Source of the DNA: an uncultured Clostridia bacterium
GTDB taxonomy: Bacteria > Bacillota > Clostridia > TANB77 > CAG-508
Reading direction: 5' to 3'
Length of the DNA: 52,313 nt
Assembly (NCBI GenBank): GCA_944388705.1
Contig: CALXJU010000010.1
Coordinates: 1 to 52,313, forward strand
Both the position numbers and the translations under genes were made by a program. This document shows, in pieces, positions 1 through 8,137 of this stretch. The notes beneath the pieces were generated by a model. That model made no database searches. It had not been told where the DNA came from and worked only from the letters and a program-made list of their open reading frames with translations. The stretch's first letter is position 1; every line of letters starts with the position of its first letter.

Positions 1-1
1 T

Positions 2-58
2 TATAAACAGGTATTCACCGATATTATATCTGATAGAATACAAGAAAAATACAAATAA
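2..58 (+). CDS. 3' end of an unidentified upstream gene (partial)
   Basis: The first bases read as an open frame of 18 codons ending in TAA, with the same A-rich codon use as the rest of the window. The visible tail (YKQVFTDIISDRIQEKYK) is too short to assign to a family. Its start lies outside the window. It could be a chance open frame, so this is only a tentative call. Confidence 0.35.
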   Translation, partial: YKQVFTDIISDRIQEKYK

Positions 59-85
59 AAATAAGAACAAATTTTCGCAAAAATA

Positions 86-114
86 TTGAAAAATGGTAAG
101 AAATATGATATAAA
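86..114 (+). promoter_or_regulatory. Putative sigma-A promoter of the BRO-family gene
   Basis: TTGAAA (86-91) and TATAAA (109-114) are separated by 17 bp and sit about 65 bp before the start codon. The hexamers and spacing fit a vegetative promoter. In such AT-rich DNA a chance match is possible. Confidence 0.5.
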
Positions 115-131
115 TATATAAAATAAAAAAA

Positions 132-162
132 TTCAAATGCCCGGAAAAAGCGGACATTTGAA
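132..162 (+). promoter_or_regulatory. 5'-UTR palindrome before the BRO-family gene
   Basis: TTCAAATGCCCG (132-143) and CGGACATTTGAA (151-162) form a 12-bp inverted repeat with one mismatch and a 7-nt A-rich loop. It lies between the putative promoter and the ribosome binding site (GAGG, 169-172). There is no T-run, so it is not an intrinsic terminator. An operator or a translation-modulating hairpin is an inference. Confidence 0.45.
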
Positions 163-177
163 AGAAAAGAGGTAATA

Positions 178-1017
178 ATGGAACAAAATAATGAATTAAA
201 AATATTTGAAGATAAAAAAATTAGAGCAAAATGGGATGATGAACAAGAGAAATGGTATTTTTCAGTAGTAGATGTGATAGCAGTATTAACAGATAATGAT
301 TACCAAAAATCAAGAAACTATTGGAAATGGCTTAAAAATAAGTTAATTCAAGAGGGGAGTGAGTTGGTTAGTGATACTAACCAACTGAAGATGAAATCTG
401 TTGATGGTAAATATTATAATACTGATGTAATGACTACAGAGCAAGTTTTACGTTTAATCCAATCAATACCATCTAAAAGAGCAGAGCCGTTTAAATTATG
501 GTTAGCACAAGTTGGAAAAGAAAGAATAGATGAAGCATATGATCCAGAGATAGCAATAAATAGAGCATTAGATACATATAGAAAAAAAGGATATTCAGAA
601 GAGTGGATAAATCAAAGATTAAAAACTATTGATATAAGAAAAGAATTTACAGACGAATTAAAAGAAAAAGGAATAAGTGCAAGTAAGGATTTTGCAATAT
701 TAACAAATATTTTAACACAAGCTTGGAGTGGTTATTCTGTTAAAGAATATAAAAATTTAAAAGGTTTAAAAAAAGAAAATTTACGAGATAATATGACTAA
801 TATGGAACTTGTTTTAAATATGCTTGCAGAAACATCTTCTACTGAAATATCAAAAAGTAAAAATCGTAAAGGATTTAAAGAGGCAGAAGATTCAGTTAAA
901 AAAGGAGGAAATATTGCCAAAATTGCAAAAGAGCAACTAGAGAAGGAAACAGGTAAGAAAGTTATATCTGATAAAAATGCTAAAGAAATAAGAAAGTTAA
1001 ATTCTGGTGAAGAGTAG
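178..1017 (+). CDS. BRO-family (Bro-N) phage antirepressor-like protein
   Basis: This 279-residue protein has an N-terminal Bro-N domain at about residues 8-105, recognised by KIRAKWDDEQEKWYFSVVDV, a YWKWLKNKL segment and the SKRAEPFKLWLAQVGKERI stretch. The charged C-terminal half (KGISASKDFAILTNILTQAW) resembles chromosomal DinD-like BRO proteins. Bro-N proteins bind DNA and are common as prophage antirepressors, but no other phage gene is visible here, so this looks like a solitary remnant or domesticated gene. It has its own putative promoter, a 5'-UTR palindrome and a terminator. The family is clear. The cellular role is not. Confidence 0.8.
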   Translation: MEQNNELKIFEDKKIRAKWDDEQEKWYFSVVDVIAVLTDNDYQKSRNYWKWLKNKLIQEGSELVSDTNQLKMKSVDGKYYNTDVMTTEQVLRLIQSIPSKRAEPFKLWLAQVGKERIDEAYDPEIAINRALDTYRKKGYSEEWINQRLKTIDIRKEFTDELKEKGISASKDFAILTNILTQAWSGYSVKEYKNLKGLKKENLRDNMTNMELVLNMLAETSSTEISKSKNRKGFKEAEDSVKKGGNIAKIAKEQLEKETGKKVISDKNAKEIRKLNSGEE

Positions 1018-1078
1018 TTTTGGAAATTCACAAAAATTTCTTTGAATTTTTGATAAAATGCTAAAAGATAATAAGAAG

Positions 1079-1111
1079 AATGGTACCAATTAATATAGTA
1101 CCATTTTTTTT
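1079..1111 (+). terminator. Intrinsic terminator of the BRO-family gene
   Basis: AATGGTAC and GTACCATT form a perfect stem around a short AT loop, followed by a run of T (to 1111). It isolates the BRO gene from murA. Confidence 0.85.
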
Positions 1112-1169
1112 CACAACTTAACCTTGAATTACATAATATATAACAAAATAATAAAAAAGAGGTGACAAA

Positions 1170-2420
1170 ATGTCAAAATTTATAATTCAAGGAGGAAAAA
1201 GGTTAGAAGGAGAAGTAAAAATTTCAGGTTCTAAAAATGCAGCATTACCAATAATAGCAGCAACAATATTAAACTCAGGAAAAACAACATTATATAATGT
1301 GCCAAATATACAAGATGTGCAAACAATGTTTGAAATAGTAAAACAAATAGGAGGAAAAGTTACAAAGAAAAACAACAAAATAATAATAGACACAAGTAAA
1401 GTACATAAATATGAAATACCAGAAGAATTAATGAGAAAAATGCGTTCATCAGTAATACTAGCAGGAGCATTAATAGGAAAATATAAAAAAGCAAAATTTT
1501 CATATCCAGGAGGATGTGATATAGGTTCAAGGCCAATAGACTTACATATAAAAGGATTTGAAAAATTAGGAATACAGATAAGAGAAGACCATGGAAAAAT
1601 AGAATGTAATGCAGAAGAAATAATAGGAAATCAAATTAATTTAGACTTTCCAAGTGTAGGAGCAACAGAAAATATAATATTAGCATCATGTTTAGGAAAA
1701 GGAACAACAATACTAACAAATGCAGCAAAAGAGCCTGAAATAGAAGACCTAATAAAATATTTAAATAAAATGGGAGCAAAAATAAAAGGAGCAGGAACAG
1801 ATAGAATAGAAATAATAGGAGTAAAGAAATTATCAGAAATAAGTTATAACATAATGCCAGATAGAATTGAAGCAGGAACATATTTAGTAGCAGGAGCAAT
1901 AACAGGAGGAAGAGTAAAAATTACAAATGCAAATCCAATGCATATAGAACCAATAATAAACAAATTAGAAGAAGCAAATTGTAAATTAAATGTAGAAAAA
2001 AATACAATAGAAATAATAGCACCAAAAAGAGTAAAAGCAATAGATATAAAAACAATGCCATATCCAGGATTTCCAACAGACTTGCAATCAATATTTGCAG
2101 CATTACTTGCAACAGGAAAAGGAACATCAGTAATAACAGAAAATATATTTGAAAGTAGATATAAATATGTTCAGGAATTAAACAGGATGGGAGCAAAAAT
2201 AAAAGTAGAATGTAGAAATGCAATAATAAAAGGAACCAAAAAAATACAAGGCGCAAATGTTGTTTCAACAGATTTAAGAGGAGGAGCAGCATTAGTAATA
2301 GAGGCATTAGTTGCAAAAGGAGAAACACAAATAAATAATATAGATTATATATTAAGAGGATATGAAAAAATGGAAGAAAAGTTAAGACAATTAGGAGCAG
2401 ATATTCGTAAAGAAGAATGA
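1170..2420 (+). CDS. murA: UDP-N-acetylglucosamine 1-carboxyvinyltransferase
   Basis: MurA transfers enolpyruvate from PEP to UDP-GlcNAc, the first committed step of cytoplasmic peptidoglycan synthesis. The 416 residues match the family length. The N-terminal GSKNAALPI motif supplies Lys22, and PGGCDIGSRPIDLHI carries the catalytic Cys116, the residue targeted by fosfomycin. The C-terminal LRGGAALVIEAL segment is also typical. The start is set by GAGGTG 8 bp upstream. It heads the division cluster, but a strong terminator after it separates it from ftsQ. Many Firmicutes carry two MurA copies. Only one is in this window. Confidence 0.97.
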   Translation: MSKFIIQGGKRLEGEVKISGSKNAALPIIAATILNSGKTTLYNVPNIQDVQTMFEIVKQIGGKVTKKNNKIIIDTSKVHKYEIPEELMRKMRSSVILAGALIGKYKKAKFSYPGGCDIGSRPIDLHIKGFEKLGIQIREDHGKIECNAEEIIGNQINLDFPSVGATENIILASCLGKGTTILTNAAKEPEIEDLIKYLNKMGAKIKGAGTDRIEIIGVKKLSEISYNIMPDRIEAGTYLVAGAITGGRVKITNANPMHIEPIINKLEEANCKLNVEKNTIEIIAPKRVKAIDIKTMPYPGFPTDLQSIFAALLATGKGTSVITENIFESRYKYVQELNRMGAKIKVECRNAIIKGTKKIQGANVVSTDLRGGAALVIEALVAKGETQINNIDYILRGYEKMEEKLRQLGADIRKEE

Positions 2421-2448
2421 AAATAACTAAATAAATTTTATTATCAAT

Positions 2449-2486
2449 AAAAAGATTATATATTATTTATAGTATATAATCTTTTT
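2449..2486 (+). terminator. Intrinsic terminator after murA
   Basis: AAAAAGATTATATA and TATATAATCTTTTT form a 14-bp perfect inverted repeat with a 10-nt loop and a T-run at its end. It separates murA from the ftsQ operon. The A-run on the other side would also make it work in reverse. Confidence 0.85.
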
Positions 2487-2608
2487 GATTTATTAAAATT
2501 TATACTTTTAGTACAAATTTTATAAAAACTATAGAAAAAAGTATATAAAATATGATAAAATACTATAGGAAATTTTAAACTAAAATACAAAAGAAAGGAG
2601 TAAATATA

Positions 2609-3403
2609 ATGATAACTCAAAAAACGCAACCAAAAAGAAGAATAAATAAGCAAAAAGAAATAGAACAAAAAAAGCGCAAAAGACGAAAAATAATATTAAT
2701 CATTTTTATAATATTATGTATAATAACAGCAATATGTATATATTTACTAACTTCAGATGTATTTAAAATACAAACAATAGAAATTATAGGAAATGAACAA
2801 TTAACACCAGAAGAGATTTTAGAATTATCAGAAGTAAAACAAGGAGACAACATATTTATAACAACTGAAATAGTAACAAAAGTAAAACTGAAAAGAAATG
2901 GATATATTGAAGATGTCAAATTACAGAAGGAATATCCAAATAAAATAAAAATAGAAGTAAAAGAAAGACAAAAAGCATATCAAATATTAACACAAACAGG
3001 ATGTTATATATATATAGATGGACAAGGATATCTTTTAGACTATTCACTAGAAAAATTAGAATTACCAGTAATAACAGGAATGGAAATAACAGAAAATCAA
3101 ATAGGAGAAATAAATAGATTACAAGAAAATGACCTAGACAAAATGGAAAATATTTTACATATACAAGATGAAGCACAAAAAATTGAAATAGGTGCTCAGA
3201 TACAACAAATAGATGTGCAAGATGAATATATAGTTCATATTGATAATGAACGAATAATAATAAATTTAGGAGATGCAACAAACTTAGAAAACAAAATGTA
3301 TTATGTAAAAGCAATTTTAAAACAAGAAGAAGGAAATTCAGGAACGATATTTGTAAATGGAAATATAAATGAAGGATTTGCACCATATTTTAGGGCAAAT
3401 TAG
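2609..3403 (+). CDS. ftsQ: Cell division protein FtsQ/DivIB (POTRA domain)
   Basis: A basic cytoplasmic tail (about residues 9-27) precedes one membrane segment (about 28-47, ILIIFIILCIITAICIYLL). An extracellular POTRA domain follows, beginning FKIQTIEIIGNEQLTPEEIL, then a beta-rich DivIB-like domain. This bitopic protein links the FtsL-FtsB pair to the septal synthase in the divisome. The start follows AAAGGAG by 9 bp. It opens the operon ftsQ-DUF881-DUF881-sbp. The sequence is divergent, as is usual for the family, but architecture and neighbours agree. Confidence 0.88.
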   Translation: MITQKTQPKRRINKQKEIEQKKRKRRKIILIIFIILCIITAICIYLLTSDVFKIQTIEIIGNEQLTPEEILELSEVKQGDNIFITTEIVTKVKLKRNGYIEDVKLQKEYPNKIKIEVKERQKAYQILTQTGCYIYIDGQGYLLDYSLEKLELPVITGMEITENQIGEINRLQENDLDKMENILHIQDEAQKIEIGAQIQQIDVQDEYIVHIDNERIIINLGDATNLENKMYYVKAILKQEEGNSGTIFVNGNINEGFAPYFRAN

Positions 3404-3414
3404 AAAGGAAAGAT

Positions 3415-4134
3415 ATGAACAAAAAAATTATTAGTATAGTAATAGGATTTATGTGTTTAATATTATCATATGGGATAAGTGTACAAATAAAAACAATAAA
3501 TAGTATAGGAACAAAAACAAGTACAAATGCGACAGAAAATGAATTAAGAGATGAAGTACTAAAAGCGAAAGAAAAATATGATAATTTATATAATGCACTA
3601 GAAGAAGCGGAAAAAAAATTAGAGCAAGAAAGAACAAATGCGACACAAAATAATACAGAATTAACAGATTTAGAAAACAGTATAAAACAAGGAAATAAAA
3701 TAGCAGGACTAGCAGAAGTAACAGGACCAGGAATGACAATAATACTGGAAGATAATGATAAAATAACATCAAATAATATATTATTAGACCCAAATAATGC
3801 ATTAGTACATGATATAGATGTTATAAGAGTAGTAAATGAATTAAAAAATGCAGGGGCAGAAGCAATATCTGTTAATGGACAAAGAATAGTAACAACAACA
3901 GCAATAGAATGTGATGGAAATGTAATAACAGTTAATGGAGTAAAAATAGGAACACCATTTGTAATTCAAGCAATTGGTCTACCAGAACAATTAAATGGAT
4001 TAAATAGATATGGTGGATATTTAATGAATTTACAAGAAAACTATGGAATAAAAGTAACCACCAAAAAAGAAGAAGAAATAACAATACCAAAATACTCAGG
4101 AGTAATAAAATTTGAATATGCTGAAAGTAAATAA
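3415..4134 (+). CDS. DUF881 family membrane-anchored coiled-coil protein (first of two)
   Basis: This 239-residue protein has an N-terminal membrane anchor (about 4-23), a coiled coil (about 43-90, rich in E and K heptads) and a C-terminal DUF881 domain. The motifs VINELKNAGAEAI-like (VVNELKNAGAEAISVNGQRI) and PFVIQAIG are the family signature. DUF881 genes (ylxW/ylxX type) lie between divIB and ftsA in many Firmicutes. They are thought to act with the divisome, but no biochemical role is established. It starts 12 bp after ftsQ, behind AAAGGAA, in a tandem pair with the next gene. Confidence 0.88.
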   Translation: MNKKIISIVIGFMCLILSYGISVQIKTINSIGTKTSTNATENELRDEVLKAKEKYDNLYNALEEAEKKLEQERTNATQNNTELTDLENSIKQGNKIAGLAEVTGPGMTIILEDNDKITSNNILLDPNNALVHDIDVIRVVNELKNAGAEAISVNGQRIVTTTAIECDGNVITVNGVKIGTPFVIQAIGLPEQLNGLNRYGGYLMNLQENYGIKVTTKKEEEITIPKYSGVIKFEYAESK

Positions 4135-4147
4135 TGGAGGTTAATAA

Positions 4148-4870
4148 ATGAAGAAAAAAATAAGCAAAGAGAAAATTGTAATGGCAATAACAATAGGAAT
4201 TGCATCATTAGCATTAATGTTAGTAATGTTTATGCAATTTAAAGTAGTTGAACAAACAGATATAACTGGAATAGAAAATATGAGAGAATCAGATTTAAGA
4301 GTAGAGTTAGCTGATTGGCAAACAAAATATGAAGAATTAAATGAAAGATATCAAGAAGTAGTTGCAAAAATGGAAGAATATCAAAATGAAAAAGAATCAG
4401 GAGAAGAAACTGCAAAATTATTAGAAACAGAATTGGCTCAATTGAATATGATATTAGGAAAAACAGATGTTGAAGGAGAGGGAATAGAAATTGTAATACA
4501 AGATAATGAAGGAGCAGAGCTTTCAGAAGGTGCAACAGTAAAAGCAATAACAGAAGAAGATTTACTAAAAATATTGCAAGAACTTTGGGGAGCAGGAGCA
4601 GAAGCAATTTCAATTAATGGAAAAAGAATAATAGCAATGTCAGATGTTGTTTCATTACAATATTTTTTAAAAGTAAATGGAGATAGAATATTATCACCAT
4701 ATGTAATAAAAGCTATAGGAAACCAATCATATTTAGAGAGTTCAGTAAAAGGAAAAGGTGGACATGTAGATGAATTAGAAGACTTAGGACATACTGTAAC
4801 TATAGAAAAAAATAGAAGAGTAAAAATAGAAAAATATGAAGGTGAAATAACAACTAAATATATAAAATAG
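4148..4870 (+). CDS. DUF881 family membrane-anchored coiled-coil protein (second of two)
   Basis: This 240-residue paralogue of the preceding gene has the same layout. A membrane anchor (about 10-29) is followed by a coiled coil (about 45-95) and a DUF881 domain with LWGAGAEAISINGKRI and SPYVIKAIG. It starts behind TGGAGG, 13 bp after its neighbour. The two copies differ widely outside the signature motifs, so the duplication is old. A dimer of the two is an attractive but untested idea. Confidence 0.88.
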   Translation: MKKKISKEKIVMAITIGIASLALMLVMFMQFKVVEQTDITGIENMRESDLRVELADWQTKYEELNERYQEVVAKMEEYQNEKESGEETAKLLETELAQLNMILGKTDVEGEGIEIVIQDNEGAELSEGATVKAITEEDLLKILQELWGAGAEAISINGKRIIAMSDVVSLQYFLKVNGDRILSPYVIKAIGNQSYLESSVKGKGGHVDELEDLGHTVTIEKNRRVKIEKYEGEITTKYIK

Positions 4871-4882
4871 GAGGATAATAAA

Positions 4883-5251
4883 ATGATAGTAATAGCAATA
4901 TTAATAGGATGTATAATTGGAGCTGTAATAGGGATGAATTCACCAGTAATTCCATATACATATTCAATATTTTTAGCAATTGCAGTAGTTGCGGCACTAG
5001 ACTCAGTATTTGGAGGAATAACATCAGTATTAAAGAAAAATTTTGATTTAACTATATTTATATCAGGCTTTTTCTGTAATAGCATACTTTCAATAGCATT
5101 AACATATTTAGGGCAAAAACTAAATTTAGATATATATTTAGCAGCATTGGTAGTATTTGTTGGAAGAATGTTTACAAACTTAACAATAATAAGAAGACAT
5201 TATATTGAAAAATGGACAAGTAAAAGAGAAAAAGAAGAAGTAAAAGAATAA
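4883..5251 (+). CDS. sbp: Small basic protein of the division cluster (DUF1290)
   Basis: This 122-residue membrane protein has about three transmembrane segments (residues 2-20, 25-48, 60-105) and a very basic C-terminus (KWTSKREKEEVKE). The ALDSVFGGI motif is characteristic of the Sbp/DUF1290 family, encoded next to ftsA in Firmicutes. Its function is unknown. It begins 12 bp after the second DUF881 gene behind AGGAGG and closes the operon. ftsA has its own promoter just downstream. Confidence 0.88.
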   Translation: MIVIAILIGCIIGAVIGMNSPVIPYTYSIFLAIAVVAALDSVFGGITSVLKKNFDLTIFISGFFCNSILSIALTYLGQKLNLDIYLAALVVFVGRMFTNLTIIRRHYIEKWTSKREKEEVKE

Positions 5252-5314
5252 TTTTTTATATTACAAAAGTATTACATATGTTACAAAAATATTTCAAAAA
5301 TATTTCAAATTGTA

Positions 5315-5343
5315 TTGACATTTATCTTAAAATGTAATATATA
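5315..5343 (+). promoter_or_regulatory. Sigma-A promoter of ftsA
   Basis: TTGACA (5315-5320) and TATATA (5338-5343) are separated by 17 bp. The TTGACA overlaps a possible upstream ATG for ftsA. This supports the downstream TTG as the real start, because a transcript from this promoter could not include that ATG. Confidence 0.75.
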
Positions 5344-5383
5344 TAACACAGAGAAAAAACAGAATAAAATTGGAGGAATTATC

Positions 5384-6613
5384 TTGGCAATAGGTGATAT
5401 CATAGTTGGTATTGATATAGGTACGTCTAAAGTGTGCACAGTTGTTGGAGAAGTAAACAATTTCGGTCAAATCGAAACTATGTGTAGTACATCTTGCAAG
5501 TGTAATGGACTAAAAAAAGGCAAAATAATAAATGAAGAAGAAATAAGTCTAAGTATTGCAAAAACAATAAAAGATGCTGAAGAAGAAGCAAATTTTAAAA
5601 TCAATTCAGCATATGTAACAGTTCCTGGAAAATATGTTACAATAGTTCAAAATAGTGTTGTAAAAGAATTAAAAGATAAATTTGCAGGAATATCATTAAA
5701 AGATGTGCAAAACGCAATTATGCAAGCTAAAGATATAGAAATACCAGAAGGAAAAACAATAGTAGATATAGTACCATCAGAAATAGTGCTTGATAATGGT
5801 AAAATAGTAACAGACCCTGTAGGAAATTTAAGTTCAAGTTTTACATTAAGAGCACAAATTATTTTAGTAGACAAAGAATACATTAGAGAATTAACATCTA
5901 TTTTCAAAAGGGTAGGAATAGAAATAGATGGAATAGTACCAACAGCATTAGCAGAAAGAAACTTAATGCTAGATACTAATGAATTACATGATAATGTAAT
6001 GTTATTAGATATTGGTGCTGGAAATACAGAAATAGGAATATTTGAAGGAAACACATTTACATATACAAACACAATTCCATTAGGAGGAGACAATATAACA
6101 AATGACATCTCATTAGTATTAAACATTTCAGAAGAAGAGGCAGAAAAATTAAAAAAACAATATGGACTAGCATTAAAATCATTTATAGATAATGATAATG
6201 AAATAATGTTAAATACATGTAGAGATGAAAGCAGAAATAAAGTTATAAAAAGTTCTGAACTAATCGAAATTATAGAAGCGAGAATAGAAGAAATATTTAC
6301 AATAATAAACAAAGACATAACAACAAACAATGTGAAATCAAATATTAATACAGTAATACTAACAGGAAGAGGAATTACTAATATAAATAAAAGTGATGTA
6401 GCAGGGAAAATAAATTTAAATATACCTGTAAAAATGTCAACTGGAAGATTAATAAGCACTGTAAAGCCAGAATTTAGTACTAGCTATGCACTTGTAAGAT
6501 ATATAGCAGCAAGACCATTTGCAAAATCAGTTTCAAGTAGAATAGACTTAGAATCAAATGAAAGTGTATGGAAAACATTAATAAATAGAATAAAAGAGTT
6601 CTTTTATTCTTAA
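5384..6613 (+). CDS. ftsA: Cell division protein FtsA
   Basis: FtsA is the actin-like ATPase that tethers FtsZ to the membrane and recruits later divisome proteins. The start is TTG (5384), 7 bp after GGAGG, giving 409 residues. The frame is open further upstream but there overlaps the promoter. Visible motifs are the phosphate-1 loop GIDIGTSKV near the N-terminus, the phosphate-2 loop LLDIGAGNTEIGIF, and ILTGRGITNI of the adenosine pocket. An amphipathic C-terminal helix, WKTLINRIKEFFYS, is the membrane-targeting sequence. ftsZ follows after a short gap. Confidence 0.96.
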   Translation: MAIGDIIVGIDIGTSKVCTVVGEVNNFGQIETMCSTSCKCNGLKKGKIINEEEISLSIAKTIKDAEEEANFKINSAYVTVPGKYVTIVQNSVVKELKDKFAGISLKDVQNAIMQAKDIEIPEGKTIVDIVPSEIVLDNGKIVTDPVGNLSSSFTLRAQIILVDKEYIRELTSIFKRVGIEIDGIVPTALAERNLMLDTNELHDNVMLLDIGAGNTEIGIFEGNTFTYTNTIPLGGDNITNDISLVLNISEEEAEKLKKQYGLALKSFIDNDNEIMLNTCRDESRNKVIKSSELIEIIEARIEEIFTIINKDITTNNVKSNINTVILTGRGITNINKSDVAGKINLNIPVKMSTGRLISTVKPEFSTSYALVRYIAARPFAKSVSSRIDLESNESVWKTLINRIKEFFYS

Positions 6614-6666
6614 ACAAAAAAAGTTTTTAATTTTAAATATATAATTTTATGGGGAGGAAAATCTTT

Positions 6667-7776
6667 ATGATGGAATATGAAGAAGTAACAATGGTAGATG
6701 GAACAGCCACAATAAAAGTAGTAGGAGTAGGTGGAGCTGGAAATAATGCAGTAAATAGAATGATAGAAGCAGGAATAAAAGGTGTCGACTTTGTTGCTGT
6801 AAATACAGATAGACAAGCATTACAAAAATCAAAAGCAGGAACTAAAATTCAAATAGGAGAAAAAATAACAAGAGGACTTGGAGCAGGAGCAAATCCAGAT
6901 ATTGGAGCACAATCAGCAGAAGAAAATAAATCAGAAATAACAGAAGCATTAAGAGGAGCAGACATGGTATTTGTTACAGCCGGAATGGGTGGAGGAACAG
7001 GTACAGGAGCTGCACCAATAGTAGCACAAGCAGCAAAAGAAATGGGAATACTAACAATAGGAGTAGTAACAAAACCATTTACATTTGAAGGAAAGAAAAG
7101 ACTTTCACAAGCAGAAAGAGGAATAGAAAGCTTAAAAGGAAAAGTAGATTCATTAGTAGTAATTCCAAATGATAAATTATTACAAGTAATAGATAGAAAA
7201 ACATCTATAAATGAAGCATTCAGAATGGCTGATGATATATTAAGACAAGGTGTACAAGGAATATCAGACTTAATAGCTGTAACAGGAACAGTAAATTTAG
7301 ACTTCGCAGATGTAAAAACAATAATGTTAAATACAGGAATGGCACATATGGGAATAGGTAGAGCATCAGGAGAAAATAGAGCAGAAGATGCAGCAAAACA
7401 AGCTGTACAAAGTCCATTACTAGAAACATCAATAGAAGGAGCAAGAGGTGTAATCATAAATATTACAGGTGGTGAAGATTTAGGATTACATGAAGTAAAT
7501 ACAGCAGCAGAATTAGTACAACGCAGTGTAGACCCAGAAGCAAATATTATATTTGGTACAGTAACAGACCCAGATATGAAAGACGAAATACAAATAACAG
7601 TAATTGCAACTGGATTTGAAAAACCAGAAGCACGTACATCATCTAGTGTTGATAGTTTTGTAAATAAAACATGGGAAAAGAAAATTAATTCAATTCCAGC
7701 TTCAACAGATAATTCATCACAAGGAGACTTAGATATACCAGCATTTTTACGTAAAAACAAAAATAAAAATATGTAA
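6667..7776 (+). CDS. ftsZ: Cell division protein FtsZ
   Basis: FtsZ is the tubulin-like GTPase that forms the cytokinetic ring. The glycine-rich GTP loop GGGTGTG is at about residues 108-114. The synergy loop is [11 protein letters not shown], and the conserved C-terminal tail is DIPAFLRK, which binds FtsA and other partners. An ATG at 6649 is in frame, but the Shine-Dalgarno GGGGAGG (6651-6657) lies downstream of it. The start is therefore ATG 6667 or 6670, giving 369 or 368 residues. A terminator follows immediately. Confidence 0.97.
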   Translation: MMEYEEVTMVDGTATIKVVGVGGAGNNAVNRMIEAGIKGVDFVAVNTDRQALQKSKAGTKIQIGEKITRGLGAGANPDIGAQSAEENKSEITEALRGADMVFVTAGMGGGTGTGAAPIVAQAAKEMGILTIGVVTKPFTFEGKKRLSQAERGIESLKGKVDSLVVIPNDKLLQVIDRKTSINEAFRMADDILRQGVQGISDLIAVTGTVNLDFADVKTIMLNTGMAHMGIGRASGENRAEDAAKQAVQSPLLETSIEGARGVIINITGGEDLGLHEVNTAAELVQRSVDPEANIIFGTVTDPDMKDEIQITVIATGFEKPEARTSSSVDSFVNKTWEKKINSIPASTDNSSQGDLDIPAFLRKNKNKNM

Positions 7777-7782
7777 TAAATC

Positions 7783-7814
7783 AGAATCGGACAATTTGGA
7801 CCGGTTCTTTTTTT
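7783..7814 (+). terminator. Intrinsic terminator after ftsZ
   Basis: AGAATCGG (7783-7790) pairs with CCGGTTCT (7801-7808) through one G-U pair and is followed by a T-run. A closely similar sequence (GGGGACGGTTCTCTTTTTT) follows at 7829-7847 as the left arm of the adjacent fold-back element. Confidence 0.75.
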
Positions 7815-7820
7815 GATTTG

Positions 7821-8068
7821 GGAAATTTGGGGACGGTTCTCTTTTTTCCTTTTTTAGAGTTCGTGTATTTATTAATGTATAATTATAACAAAAAGTTTAT
7901 ATATTACTATTCCATGGCAAAACCATATTCTGGGTCTTCGTCGGGGGTCTTTGCCTTATTTCATAGTAATATATAAACTTTTTGATTATATTTAATATAG
8001 ATAATGCACGAAAGATAAGCATTCACTCCAGAAAAAAGGGAAAAAAGAGAACCGTCCCCAAATTTTCC
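7821..8068. repeat. Fold-back element, copy 1 (covarying core, locus-specific arms)
   Basis: This fills the ftsZ-spoIIGA gap. The outer arms (7821-7849 and 8039-8068) are inverted repeats of about 29 bp containing GGGGACGGTTCT and its complement, with one extra base. The core has a 20-bp perfect inverted repeat (7891-7910 with 7963-7982), then a 6-bp helix GGCAAA/TTTGCC (7916-7921 with 7950-7955), and a 28-nt loop (7922-7949) containing TCTGGGTCTTCGTCGGGGG. The same core recurs near 15,270 and 37,325. I do not recognise it as a known family. The outer arms resemble REP-type palindromes. Confidence 0.85.
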
Positions 8069-8072
8069 TTTT

Positions 8073-8119
8073 TTCTACAATAAGAAAAGACAGTATTTTT
8101 AAAATGAAAGATGTACAAT
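8073..8119 (+). promoter_or_regulatory. Spo0A-type promoter of spoIIGA
   Basis: AAGACA (8087-8092) and TACAAT (8114-8119) are separated by 21 bp. TTCTACAA (8073-8080), one base from the reverse 0A-box TTCGACAA, lies just upstream. The Bacillus subtilis spoIIG promoter is known for an over-long spacer and Spo0A activation. The sigE promoter at 9732-9778 is nearly identical with the same 21-bp spacing. Spo0A control is inferred, not shown. Confidence 0.6.
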
Positions 8120-8137
8120 ATATAAAAAAGAAAAAAG

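Noticed and set aside
144..155. GAAAAAGCGGAC shared with 12708-12719
   Set aside because: Both lie in hairpins with A-rich loops. A single 12-mer match in AT-rich DNA is weak, and the flanks do not align.
1636..1899. Leucine-rich open frames on the strand opposite real genes, here and throughout
   Set aside because: They mirror the A-rich codons of the plus-strand genes (antisense of ATA, GAA and ACA), have no ribosome binding sites, and resemble no family.
5315..5383. ftsA start at the upstream ATG
   Set aside because: That ATG overlaps the TTGACA of the promoter and has no ribosome binding site. TTG 5384 has GGAGG at the right distance.
6649..6666. Upstream ATG for ftsZ
   Set aside because: The strong Shine-Dalgarno sequence lies after this ATG, so it cannot be the main start.
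7914..7976. A short frame inside the fold-back core (MAKPYSGSSSGVFALFHSNI in copy 1, similar in copies 2 and 3)
   Set aside because: No ribosome binding site precedes it, copy 3 has ATA instead of ATG, and the amino-acid changes are explained by compensatory changes in the helix. RNA or DNA structure accounts for the conservation better. Ribosome profiling could reopen this.
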